The translations under genes and the position numbers were made by a program. Source: an uncultured Clostridia bacterium (lineage in GTDB: Bacteria; Bacillota; Clostridia; Oscillospirales; Butyricicoccaceae). Taken from it: a DNA stretch of 8,329 bases. The number at the start of each line of letters is the position of its first letter. The stretch's first letter is position 1. This document shows, one piece after another, positions 1 to 7,160 of the stretch. The notes beneath the pieces were generated by a model, which made no database searches, was not told the origin of the DNA, and saw nothing but the letters and a program-made list of their open reading frames with translations. Location: NCBI GenBank assembly GCA_910586575.1, contig CAJUJQ010000136.1, positions 1 to 8,329 of the forward strand, in the 5' to 3' direction.

Positions 1-8
1 AAAAAGCA

Positions 9-37
9 TTGACGAAAATGACATAAAATGTTAGACT
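9..37 (+). promoter_or_regulatory. Sigma-A-like promoter of the surface enzyme gene
   Basis: A -35 hexamer TTGACG (9-14, five of six consensus bases) is followed after 17 bp by TAGACT (32-37, four of six). The surrounding DNA is AT-rich, and transcription should begin near position 44. The leader would then be about 50 nt and would carry both palindromes and the Shine-Dalgarno. A second A/T-rich hexamer, TAAAAT at 24-29, has no properly spaced -35. Assigned from consensus and spacing only. Confidence 0.6.
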
Positions 38-51
38 GAAAGAAATTAGAA

Positions 52-77
52 CGCTGCGCAGCGGTAAAACGTTTTAC
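52..77. promoter_or_regulatory. Two abutting perfect palindromes, probable repressor operator
   Basis: Positions 52-63 read CGCTGCGCAGCG, a perfect 12-bp palindrome. Positions 64-77 read GTAAAACGTTTTAC, a perfect 14-bp palindrome centred on CG. They touch without a gap and lie just downstream of the predicted transcription start. A/T-rich arms around a central CG are typical of LacI/GalR-family operators, and this position suits a roadblock repressor. The 14-mer does not fit the CcpA cre consensus well because the outer TG/CA pairs are out of register. The inference is a local sugar-responsive LacI-type regulator; no such regulator gene is in the window. Confidence 0.55.
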
Positions 78-81
78 AAAA

Positions 82-97
82 AGGAGGAGTAACATTG
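82..97 (+). promoter_or_regulatory. Shine-Dalgarno deciding a TTG start
   Basis: AAGGAGG (81-87) is a near-perfect anti-16S match, ending 7 nt before the TTG at 95-97. No ATG lies between it and the basic n-region of the signal peptide. The first in-frame ATG (146-148) would remove the positively charged part of that peptide. TTG is therefore the better start. Confidence 0.85.
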
Positions 98-178
98 AAC
101 CAAAGAAGAAACAGGCGTATCCTGTCATGGATCCTGTGCTTTGCAATGTTGTTCGGCATGCTGCCGGGCGCACTTGCA
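95..178 (+). other. Sec signal peptide
   Basis: Residues 1-28: a basic n-region with five arginines in the first eight residues, a hydrophobic core (ILSWILCFAMLFGMLPG), and an A-L-A motif before W29 that fits signal peptidase I cleavage. No lipobox is placed correctly: C15 lies inside the hydrophobic core. The protein is therefore released by type I processing and held by its SLH domains. Confidence 0.88.
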
Positions 179-3100
179 TGGAGCGAAACAGATACCAAGA
201 CGGATGCTGTCGAAATTGCGTTCTTTAAGTTGGACCCGGACGCACAAATTGCCGATGGCAGTAAACCGACAGCTGCAAATGCGGTAACCGATTATGAAAT
301 CGTTTATCAGCATTCCGACGGCTCCGATTCGGATACGCTGAAAAAGGGCGCTACTGGAGCGGGTTACGACAACGGCATCTATTATTTGGAAACAAATAAT
401 AATAAAAGTGCTGAGAACGTAGCAGAGGGAGACACCGTCGAGATTTCCGGCATTGAAGTTCCGGAAGGAATTTATCGTGTCGATCTGATTTACAAGCAGA
501 ACGCCTCCAATCGCGCGGCCATTCAATGTGTGCTGGACGATGAGGAAATGGGTGATCCTATTGACCTGTCGACACAGCAGCAGCCGGTCGACAGCAACAC
601 GCTGCTGAATGCAAGTTCGTATTACAGCGCATCCAAGCCAGTTAATACATTCTACAGCTATGAGCTTTCCAGCAAATGGGAAGCGACGGGCAAAGAGCAC
701 ACCTTTACCGCAGCGGTGACAAAACCAGGCGCTGTCGTGGTATATGGGCTGCTGTTCACCCCACCGGCGGCGCTGACGCTGGACAAGGATGCGGTTGCGC
801 TCGATCTGCCGGACACCCCGACTGCCGTTGTCACCGCCGCACTGGGCGATGGCTACGAAATTTCGTGGGAATCCGAGGACCCGAGTATCGCCACCGTTAC
901 ACCGGATGCGGAAAACAACACCGCCACCATTACGGCGGCCGGCGTAGGTGAGACAACCGTCACCGCGACAGCCGAAAACGGTGCTGGCGACAGGAAAACG
1001 AAAACCGTAGAGGTAACGGTGACAAGGAGCGCCGCAATTACGCTCAGCCGTTCCGACCTGTCCTTCAACCTGGGCGAGTCGGCAGAACCGAAGACTGTGA
1101 CCGCCACCTACAGCGCACAGTTTGACAGCCTGACCTGGACTTCCAGCGATGCCGGGGTTGCCACAGTTACGCCTGATGTGCCTGGTGGGAATACCGCCGT
1201 CATTGCCCCGGTCGGGCAGGGCACAGCAACCATTACCGCTGCTGTCTCCCGGAAGGATGACCAGGCAGTTAAGGAATCTGCTGAACTGAGCGTTACCGTT
1301 GAGCAGACCAGCCACATTGCGATCGTGCTGAAGGACACGGCTTCCTCCAATGTGCTGACCCTGAATGCGGAGCAGCAGTATATCCGCGTTGCGGCGAATA
1401 CAACGGTCGGTGATTTGCTGGATTCGCTGGAGCTGCCCCGCGTACGTACAGACGGTTTCTCGGTGCAGACCAGTGCGGGCGCGACAAAGGAGCGCTCAGA
1501 AACCCTCCTTTCCAGCGACATCCTGGTTGCGGAACTGAGTGGCCAGGTTGCGCGCTACAGCCTGTATGTAGAAGGCGATAGGACGAACACGGCAATCGTT
1601 GTGAAAACCGATCCGGACGATTTCGAGTTCGGAATGCAAGGCTCGAATATTGGTGAAATCACCGACGGCAGCATTACCCTGACCGACGGCAAGGTCCGCC
1701 GTATCTGGGTTGCGGATACTACGATACCCAGCACCACCGGCGGGGACGGTACGAACAACAAGGGCCTTGCCAAGCAAATCAACAAGTCGGATTATACCGG
1801 CAATATTGGCCGTCTGCGCGCCCTGCGCAGCTGTGACGAAATTGTGGAGCAGCTGGAATCCGCCAACGGCACGGCGCAGACCTATCAAATCACGGATTCG
1901 ACGGGTACGGCAAAGACCTCCGCGCTTCCGGTAGATGGTGATAAGCTGGTCGTTACTGCTGAGGATGGCACGACCAAAAAGGAATACACGATTTCTGTCA
2001 TCCAGGCCGCGATGAATGGCCGGCTCGACCTCAGCCAGACCGAAATGATGGCAGGTGCCCCGCAGACACTGGTGCTGGAATATTACGCCGGGCAGCGCAC
2101 GCCGGAAGCGGTGGTCGATATTGATCTGCCCGCCGGTATGGACGCAATCAGTGAAAGTGATATCACAATCAATGTGATTGGCCGCGGCGATGTCACGTTT
2201 GCCGATTTCTCGGAAAGCGCGGGTACGCTGAACGCGGACGGGACCTTCACGAACGAAAAAATGCATCAGATCCTGGGGCGCGTTGCAGCCGATTACGCCT
2301 ATAAAACGCTCGGTACCGTAACCCTCAGCGACCGTCCGGGCGGCGGGCAGACCCTGCATTTCACCGGCCTGGACCTGCGCCCGAACAATGGCGCGGACCT
2401 GCGCATTACGATTGAGGGCGTGCGGTTTGACACGCTGGGCGACCATGATTTCTCCGCCCGCCTGACCACCGCGGGTTCTGCGGTGGACAGCACCCTTTCC
2501 GGCCTGCGCAGCACGGGGAAGGGGTCGGAGACCGCGTCCCTGACTGTAAAGAATACGGTCGCCGACCTGAAGCGCATGCCCTATGACCCGGCTCTTGCAG
2601 CTCCCTCGTACCGCTATGAAAACGGCGGCGTGACTGGCCTGAGCTACCTGGATTACAGCGCTATGGGTGAGCTGTATACCTCGGCGTACCTGTCCTGGAC
2701 AAAGGCATCGGACGCTTCCACTGTGAAGCTGTATACCGCAAAAGGAACTGTGGGCAATGGCGGTGTTGTTACCCCGGGAAGCTGGGATTCCGGCACTGTC
2801 ATTGATAACAGCGGTTCCTATACAGTGACCGGCCTGGATGCAGACGCGTATTACCAGTTTAAGCTGGAGGTAGCCGGCGGCGCTCATGCGGGCGAGTCGA
2901 ACACGATCGAGCACTACAGCGGCAAGCTGGACGCGACGAAATTTGGCCTGACGGCCGGAGAGGGCGCCGGGACGGCGCGGGCAAATAAAGCGGCCCTGAA
3001 CAGCGCGATTTCCTGGCTGAACAGCATCGGCGGCGGCACGCTGGATATCCCCGGCAACGGGAATAACGATGAACCGCTGAGCTATCCCACCGGCACTGTT

Positions 3101-6100
3101 TACCTGAAGAGCAACGTTTACCTGTACATTGAGACCGGCGCGCGGCTCCATGCCCAGAGCGGCACGATGGACGGCCCGGAAAGCGCATGGTGGAGCTACG
3201 GCGATTACGCCAGCGGCACAAATGCCAGCGAAGACCCCTATGCAAACCCGGACAACTTCCTTTCCAAGCAGGACGACGGCCACTGCTTCTTCCAGAACTG
3301 CATGATTTATGCCCGCCGCGCGGACAATATCAAGATCATCGGCACAGGCCGGCTGGACGGCAACGGCGTGCTGTCCACCGGCGACGGCACAGTCCACAAG
3401 AAAACACCGAACAAGTGCGATGATATGCTTTCGTTTAAGCTTTGCACCAATCTTGAAGTCGGCGGCAAAAACACCCAGGATGACTTGATTTACGATACCT
3501 CGCTGGCAAAATCCTATGTCCGGCAGACCGAAACGCTTACACCGGGCTTGTCCTACAAGAAGGGCGGCACGCAAGGGCTTTCTAACATGCTGTATATCGA
3601 CCGGGGCGGGCATTTTGTAATGCTGTCCACCGGCTCGGACAATGTAAACATCCACGATGTGTACTATCAGAGATACAACACCGGCAATGCCCGCGACGTG
3701 TGGGATTTCATGGGCAACCGCAACGTATATGCGGTGAATATCTTTGCAGCGAGCTGCTCGGATGATATCATCAAGCTTGGCTCGGACTGCTCGCTGGGCT
3801 TCTCCCGCCCGGTGGCAAATTACAAGGTGCGCAACATCATCGGCGACACCAACTGCAATAACCTGCAAATCGGCTCCGAAACGGCGGACGATACGCTGCA
3901 TGTCGATGTGGACAACCTGGTCGTGCTCGGCGCGAACAAGGCGGGCTTCTCCATCTCAACAAACGACGGCGCGCTGGTGCAGGATGTAAACCTGAATGAG
4001 GGTAAAACCGGCGATGTTTACGTGGACAGCGGCTATTTCCAGCGCACGCGCACCCCAATCTTTATCTCGATTTCGCATCGCGGACGTATCATCGGCGCGG
4101 AAAACTACACGACCCCGGCAGAGTTGGGCGGCCAGCGCGCCGTGCGCAATGTTGCGATGGGCCATGTCAAGGACATTTCCTTTAAGCATGTCAAGCTTGT
4201 CGAAGCATACGGCGGCAGCTCCTACAACAAAAGCAACCCGGCGGATTATTCGACGTATCAGCCGGTGGAAAAGAATCACAGCGAATTTACTTCGGTTGTG
4301 GTCGGCTACAAGATGCCAGAGGGCGTGTCGGATTCCGATATGCCGGACGGACGCGCGACCGGTTATGTGGAAAACGCTGTTTTCGAGGATGTAGAGCTGA
4401 CCGTAAAGGGCTACAACAAGGAAGGCAACTATCCCTTTGAAACAACGGAAAACACCTGTAAGGAGCTGAACGTAGGCCAGTACAACAGCCCGGATATGGG
4501 CGTGCGCCCGTCCTACGGCTTCTATGTCCGCCATGCGAAGGACGTAACCTTTAAGGATGTTAAGCTCGATTTTGAAGGGATTGACGGCGGCACGGATGAC
4601 CGTTACCCCATCGTATTTGACGATGTGCAGAGCGCGGTGATGGACAACGTGACCATGACAAAGGGCCTGGGCGTAAACGGCCTTGTGCAGCTGCGCGAAT
4701 CGACCGGCGTTTCGCTGACGAACTGCAAATACGTGGAAAAATCCGCAATGGATACCCCGATTGCGGTTGCGGACGCGGCCGGCCTGTCCGGCGGCGCGGA
4801 TGCGGCATCCTATACGGTTTACCCCACGCTGCGCGCGATATATGATATCCTGCTTGCGGTGGTGGACGGCGCTGAGGATGTAAAGGCGCTGGGTAATTCC
4901 GGCAAAACCATTACTGTTTATACGGATACCACCGTTTCCGGCCTTCTCAGCCAGATTGAGAGCCGGAACGAGCTGGCACTGAGCTTTGCCGTGCGGGACG
5001 CAAACGGGCAGCCGAAGGCCGCTGACGCAGCGCTGGCAGAGGGCGACCGCCTGGTTGTAACCTGCACTGCGGACAACGCCAGGGTAAACGAAAAGGTTTA
5101 TACCATTTCGATTGAGGACCGGCCCGTGCCGGAACCGCAGGGCGACAGCTTCTTTATCCCGTATTACCCGGACGGCGCAGCTGCCCCCACCCTCCGTTCG
5201 GAGCCGGACGGAAAGCTGCGTTCAAGCAGTGACGGCGGTGTATACTATCTCCAGCAGAACAATGCGGTGATCGGCGATACGTTCCTGATTGACTTCCCGA
5301 TCGAGGAAGCAGGAAAGTACCGGATCGATATCATTATCAAAAAAGGCACCCGTGCAACCGTACAGAATTATCTGGACGACGCCGTGCTCAGCGGGGAAGT
5401 CAACCTCGGCGACACAGCGGGCCTGACAGATGCGGGCGAGGATATTCATTCCTCGAAAGCGAATACCTATTTCTATCGGACGCTGACCCAGGAGATTGAA
5501 CTGGCAGCGGGTACGCATACTTTCAAATCGGTTGTCACAGCGCCCAAGGATGTGCTGATCCAGGGCCTGCGCCTGACCAGGCTGGACGAGGAAGAAGAAG
5601 GCACACCGGTAACCGGCATCGAGGTAACCCCCTCCGCGCTGCACCTATATTCAGACGGCGGCGCGCAGACGGCACATCTGACCGCAACGGTACATCCTGC
5701 GGATGCGGGCAACAAGAATGTCACCTGGTCTTCCAGCGATGAAACGGTTGTGACGGTCAGCGCCGACGGCGTTGTTACCGTGCAGGGCAACGGTACCGCA
5801 GTCATTACCGCGACAACAGAGGATGGCGGATTTACCGACACCTGTACCGTCACGGTAACGGTCCATCAAAGCGGTTCGGTGACTGGGGTCGAGGTGGTTC
5901 CCTCCAGACTGAACCTGTACTCGAACAGCGGCTCGCAGACGGCGCAGCTGACCGCGATGGTACAGCCTGCAAACGCGGTTGACAAGACGGTTTACTGGTC
6001 CTCCAGCGATGAATCGGTCGTGACTGTCAGTGATAACGGCGTTGTCACTGTACAGGGCAACGGCACTGCCGTGATTACCGTAACAACAGAGGACGGCGGA

Positions 6101-7063
6101 TTTACTGCTGGCTGCACAGTTACCGTAAGCACTTATGAAAACCCGGATACGCCGGATACCCCGGATACGCCGGATACCCCGGATGATTCGAGCCGCCCGT
6201 CCAGGCCTGACCGGCCGAAAAAACCGAATGGCGGCACTTCCAACACTTCGGGAAGCTCCAATCGCGTTACCGTGAACCAGCCAAACGGCGGCTCGGTGAA
6301 AACGGATGTATCCTCGGCGAAACCGGGCGATACGGTTACGATCACCGCAATTCCCGACGCGGGCTACAGTGTTTCCTCCGTTAATGTCACAGACGCGGAC
6401 GGCGACGCACTGCGCGTGCTCGGCAGCGGCAATGAGTATACCTTTGAAATGCCGGACAGCCGGGTTTCGGTTGCGGTTGTGTTCGCGCCAGAAGGCGGCA
6501 CACAGCCTGCACCGACGACATTCCCGGATGTGGCGTCCAGCGATTGGTTCGCCGCGGCGGTTGACTTCGTCTCGGCAAACGGCCTGATGACAGGCAGCGG
6601 CGGCGTATTTGCTCCAAACAACAGCCTGACACGCGCGATGATTGCACAGGTACTGTTCAATATGGACGGTGCTGCTACAGCAGGCACATCCAGCACATTC
6701 CCCGATGTGAATACGGGCGACTGGTATATTGGCGCGGTTTCCTGGGCGGCTTCACAAAACCTGATGAGCGGCTACAGCAACGGAAACTTTGGGCCAAATG
6801 ATGCAATTACCCGTGAACAGCTCGCGGTGGTGCTCTACAACTTTGCACGGGCAAAGGGCTATGATACTTTGGCTTCCGGCCAAATTGAAGGCTTTGCCGA
6901 CGGCCATACGGTTTCGGACTGGTCCGCAGAGGCTGTCCGGTGGGCGGTTGGCTCCGGCCTGCTGTCCGGCAAATCCGGCGGGCGGCTTGATCCGTCTGGG
7001 ATTGCGACCCGTGCCGAGGTTGCACAAATCCTGATGATTTTCCATCAAAACGTTGTCAAATAA
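95..7063 (+). CDS. SLH-anchored multidomain surface protein with GH28-like beta-helix
   Basis: Secreted protein of 2322 residues, predicted to act on polysaccharide outside the cell. Domain order by eye: signal peptide 1-28; module A 39-224; Big_2 domains 225-310 and 313-404; C modules 428-493 and 573-636; unassigned beta-rich domain 640-828; fibronectin III-like 829-945; GH28-like beta-helix about 948-1562; C module 1604-1676; module A copy 2 1684-1830; Big_2 1838-1923 and 1928-2014; PDT linker 2017-2031; InlB-type repeat 2057-2134; three SLH domains 2143-2322. Typical GH28 enzymes have about 400-500 residues, so most of this protein is binding, spacing and anchoring modules. The gene stands alone behind its own promoter and operator. 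The catalytic domain departs from canonical polygalacturonase at the His and Arg/Lys positions, so the substrate is uncertain. The surface anchoring is well supported; the exact enzymatic activity is inferred. Confidence 0.93.
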   Translation: MNQRRNRRILSWILCFAMLFGMLPGALAWSETDTKTDAVEIAFFKLDPDAQIADGSKPTAANAVTDYEIVYQHSDGSDSDTLKKGATGAGYDNGIYYLETNNNKSAENVAEGDTVEISGIEVPEGIYRVDLIYKQNASNRAAIQCVLDDEEMGDPIDLSTQQQPVDSNTLLNASSYYSASKPVNTFYSYELSSKWEATGKEHTFTAAVTKPGAVVVYGLLFTPPAALTLDKDAVALDLPDTPTAVVTAALGDGYEISWESEDPSIATVTPDAENNTATITAAGVGETTVTATAENGAGDRKTKTVEVTVTRSAAITLSRSDLSFNLGESAEPKTVTATYSAQFDSLTWTSSDAGVATVTPDVPGGNTAVIAPVGQGTATITAAVSRKDDQAVKESAELSVTVEQTSHIAIVLKDTASSNVLTLNAEQQYIRVAANTTVGDLLDSLELPRVRTDGFSVQTSAGATKERSETLLSSDILVAELSGQVARYSLYVEGDRTNTAIVVKTDPDDFEFGMQGSNIGEITDGSITLTDGKVRRIWVADTTIPSTTGGDGTNNKGLAKQINKSDYTGNIGRLRALRSCDEIVEQLESANGTAQTYQITDSTGTAKTSALPVDGDKLVVTAEDGTTKKEYTISVIQAAMNGRLDLSQTEMMAGAPQTLVLEYYAGQRTPEAVVDIDLPAGMDAISESDITINVIGRGDVTFADFSESAGTLNADGTFTNEKMHQILGRVAADYAYKTLGTVTLSDRPGGGQTLHFTGLDLRPNNGADLRITIEGVRFDTLGDHDFSARLTTAGSAVDSTLSGLRSTGKGSETASLTVKNTVADLKRMPYDPALAAPSYRYENGGVTGLSYLDYSAMGELYTSAYLSWTKASDASTVKLYTAKGTVGNGGVVTPGSWDSGTVIDNSGSYTVTGLDADAYYQFKLEVAGGAHAGESNTIEHYSGKLDATKFGLTAGEGAGTARANKAALNSAISWLNSIGGGTLDIPGNGNNDEPLSYPTGTVYLKSNVYLYIETGARLHAQSGTMDGPESAWWSYGDYASGTNASEDPYANPDNFLSKQDDGHCFFQNCMIYARRADNIKIIGTGRLDGNGVLSTGDGTVHKKTPNKCDDMLSFKLCTNLEVGGKNTQDDLIYDTSLAKSYVRQTETLTPGLSYKKGGTQGLSNMLYIDRGGHFVMLSTGSDNVNIHDVYYQRYNTGNARDVWDFMGNRNVYAVNIFAASCSDDIIKLGSDCSLGFSRPVANYKVRNIIGDTNCNNLQIGSETADDTLHVDVDNLVVLGANKAGFSISTNDGALVQDVNLNEGKTGDVYVDSGYFQRTRTPIFISISHRGRIIGAENYTTPAELGGQRAVRNVAMGHVKDISFKHVKLVEAYGGSSYNKSNPADYSTYQPVEKNHSEFTSVVVGYKMPEGVSDSDMPDGRATGYVENAVFEDVELTVKGYNKEGNYPFETTENTCKELNVGQYNSPDMGVRPSYGFYVRHAKDVTFKDVKLDFEGIDGGTDDRYPIVFDDVQSAVMDNVTMTKGLGVNGLVQLRESTGVSLTNCKYVEKSAMDTPIAVADAAGLSGGADAASYTVYPTLRAIYDILLAVVDGAEDVKALGNSGKTITVYTDTTVSGLLSQIESRNELALSFAVRDANGQPKAADAALAEGDRLVVTCTADNARVNEKVYTISIEDRPVPEPQGDSFFIPYYPDGAAAPTLRSEPDGKLRSSSDGGVYYLQQNNAVIGDTFLIDFPIEEAGKYRIDIIIKKGTRATVQNYLDDAVLSGEVNLGDTAGLTDAGEDIHSSKANTYFYRTLTQEIELAAGTHTFKSVVTAPKDVLIQGLRLTRLDEEEEGTPVTGIEVTPSALHLYSDGGAQTAHLTATVHPADAGNKNVTWSSSDETVVTVSADGVVTVQGNGTAVITATTEDGGFTDTCTVTVTVHQSGSVTGVEVVPSRLNLYSNSGSQTAQLTAMVQPANAVDKTVYWSSSDESVVTVSDNGVVTVQGNGTAVITVTTEDGGFTAGCTVTVSTYENPDTPDTPDTPDTPDDSSRPSRPDRPKKPNGGTSNTSGSSNRVTVNQPNGGSVKTDVSSAKPGDTVTITAIPDAGYSVSSVNVTDADGDALRVLGSGNEYTFEMPDSRVSVAVVFAPEGGTQPAPTTFPDVASSDWFAAAVDFVSANGLMTGSGGVFAPNNSLTRAMIAQVLFNMDGAATAGTSSTFPDVNTGDWYIGAVSWAASQNLMSGYSNGNFGPNDAITREQLAVVLYNFARAKGYDTLASGQIEGFADGHTVSDWSAEAVRWAVGSGLLSGKSGGRLDPSGIATRAEVAQILMIFHQNVVK
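209..766 (+). repeat. Module A, copy 1 (CBM-like beta-sandwich)
   Basis: Residues about 39-224. This domain recurs as 1684-1830. Shared landmarks are a G(I/V)YYL motif, a GDT segment followed by an E-x-G-x-YR(V/I)D(L/I)I strand, a conserved LDD, an N-T-F/Y-F-Y tyrosine pair, and a final HTF-x2-x-VT-x-P strand ending in GL. The pattern of strands suggests a galactose-binding-like or carbohydrate-binding fold that presents ligand to the catalytic domain. No family name could be fixed by eye. Confidence 0.6.
767..1306 (+). repeat. First pair of Big_2 Ig-like domains
   Basis: Residues 225-310 and 313-404. Both have the bacterial Ig-like group 2 pattern: an L-T-L or I-T-L opening strand, a W-x-S-x-D core (WESEDPSIATV and WTSSDAGVATV), then a TA-x-I or TAVI strand, a G-x-(T/G)TATITA-type strand and a closing V-T-V. 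Such domains usually act as rigid spacers or weak ligand-binding units in secreted proteins. Confidence 0.8.
1376..2002 (+). repeat. Two divergent copies of a small C module
   Basis: Residues 428-493 and 573-636. Each reads as: short beta strand; TTV-x-x-LL or EIVEQL segment with LE; F/Y-x-(V/I)-x-(T/D)-S or similar; a K-T/K-E turn; then a hydrophobic strand (DILVAEL, DKLVVTA); and a closing Y-x-(L/I)-x-V strand. A third copy lies at residues 1604-1676. The best conserved piece is GD(K/R)LVVT followed some residues later by YTIS(V/I). Related segments occur in Firmicutes surface hydrolases, but I cannot name the family. Copies 1 and 2 are separated by about 80 residues with no clear assignment. 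Confidence 0.6.
2012..2578 (+). other. Unassigned beta-rich domain
   Basis: Residues 640-828. It opens with GRLDLS and contains an alternating hydrophobic, strand-rich pattern, including the segments LVLEYYAG, DIDLPAGM and LRITIEGVRF. The acidic, glycine-rich composition suits an extracellular beta-sandwich. I recognise no family. It links the C modules to the fibronectin-like domain. Confidence 0.4.
2579..2929 (+). other. Fibronectin type III-like domain
   Basis: Residues 829-945. A proline-rich entry (PYDPALAAP) is followed by a SAYLSW-type strand, a VKLYTA strand, and then YTVTGLDADAYYQFKLEV, which closely matches the classic FN3 L-x-P/A-x-T-x-Y-x-F/V-x-V strand pair. An FN3-like unit directly before a GH28 catalytic domain is common in multidomain pectinases. 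Confidence 0.65.
2936..4780 (+). other. GH28-like right-handed beta-helix catalytic domain
   Basis: Residues about 948-1562. N-terminal hallmarks are FGL near 950, an ANKAALNSAI helix, a GGGTLDIP strand, VYLKSNVYLYIETGARL (about 1002-1018) and GTGRLDGNG (1083-1091), the counterpart of the GH28 G-x-IDG-x-G. The active-site region has NARDVWD (1198-1204; D1201 aligns with the NTD aspartate) and SDD (D1223, D1224) followed by IIKLGSD. These suggest retained inverting catalytic aspartates. The usual GHG is CNN (1254-1256), with N1255 at the His position. The usual RIK is S-I-S (1286-1288). The later coils (VRNVAMGHVKDISFKHV, YGFYVRHAKDVTF) continue the helix to about 1560. The fold is well supported; polygalacturonase activity is doubtful. 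Confidence 0.75.
4904..5122 (+). repeat. Third copy of the C module
   Basis: Residues 1604-1676. A TITVYTDTTVSGLLSQIE start, a SFAVRD strand, GDRLVVTCTA and a closing YTISIE strand match the two copies before the catalytic region. Together they bracket the enzyme on both sides. Confidence 0.6.
5144..5584 (+). repeat. Module A, copy 2 (CBM-like beta-sandwich)
   Basis: Residues 1684-1830. GGVYYLQQNN, IGDTFLIDFPIEEAGKYR, NYLDD, NTYFYRTL and HTFKSVVTAPKD align block by block with copy 1 at residues 39-224. This copy is shorter, mainly through a shorter N-terminal lead-in. The two copies are clearly homologous but diverged, so the duplication is old. Confidence 0.65.
5606..6136 (+). repeat. Second pair of Big_2 Ig-like domains, near-identical
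   Basis: Residues 1838-1923 and 1928-2014. The two are about 70% identical by eye, sharing WSSSDE, VVTVS, GVVTVQGNGTAVIT and TTEDGGFT. They match the Big_2 consensus better than the first pair and look like a more recent tandem duplication. They place the enzyme and module A at a distance from the wall-binding domains. Confidence 0.85.
6143..6184 (+). repeat. PDT linker: 9-bp tandem repeat
   Basis: Four 9-bp units, CCGGATACG or CCGGATACC alternating, followed by a partial CCGGAT. They encode PDT four times then PDD. The alternation of third-position G and C makes an 18-bp higher-order period. The product is a stiff, acidic, extended linker, followed by a Ser/Arg/Pro/Lys-rich stretch (residues 2031-2056). 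Unit number may vary between strains. Confidence 0.9.
6263..6496 (+). other. InlB-type B-repeat (bacterial repeat) domain
   Basis: Residues 2057-2134: VTVNQPNGGSVKTD, then KPGDTVTITAIPDAGYSVSSVNVTD and a closing YTFEMPDSRVSVAVVF. The G-D-x-V-x-(I/L)-x-A-x-P-x-x-GY and M-P-D signatures are those of the divergent InlB B-repeat family common in Firmicutes surface proteins. It sits between the linker and the SLH domains. Confidence 0.8.
6521..7060 (+). other. Three SLH domains (cell-wall anchor)
   Basis: Residues 2143-2322. Three repeats start FPDV, FPDV and FADG, each with a W-(F/Y/S)-x-x-A-V-x-(F/W) helix, a GL(M/L)-(T/S)G or NLMSG turn and a TR(A/E) motif (TRAM, TREQ, TRAE). SLH triplets bind pyruvylated secondary cell-wall polysaccharide and hold S-layer and surface enzymes to the Gram-positive wall. 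The anchor ends at the C-terminus, as usual for this class. Confidence 0.95.
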
Positions 7064-7128
7064 GTGCCATATATTCTCCATTCTCATAGACAGAAGGGGT
7101 TGTCTCAATAAGCTCCCCCCAAAAAAAC

Positions 7129-7160
7129 AAAGGGCCAGCCTTGGAAAAGGCTGGTCCTTT
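7129..7160 (-). terminator. Hairpin with U-tract on the minus strand
   Basis: AAAGGGCCAGCC (7129-7140) pairs with GGCTGGTCCTTT (7149-7160) as a 12-bp stem with one G-U pair and an 8-nt loop. Read on the minus strand it is followed by a T-rich run (complement of the A tract at 7121-7127), the usual intrinsic terminator form. On the plus strand no U tract follows, so termination of the surface-protein gene here is less certain, and no better plus-strand terminator lies at 7064-7128. Hairpins like this near IS ends can block transcription entering the element. Confidence 0.6.

Noticed and set aside
64..77. CcpA cre site
   Set aside because: The 14-mer has a central CG, but the outer TG and CA required by the cre consensus are out of register; a LacI-type operator for another regulator fits better.
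1496..3901. Long minus-strand open frame (801 codons) opposite the surface-protein gene
   Set aside because: It is a shadow of the high-GC, third-position-biased plus-strand gene. It has no ribosome binding site, no recognisable domain, and a composition rich in Arg, Ala, Val and Cys. The plus-strand reading shows coherent domains over the same interval.
6143..6184. CRISPR or other spacer array
   Set aside because: The units are only 9 bp, have no spacers and are in frame as PDT codons, so this is a coding linker repeat.
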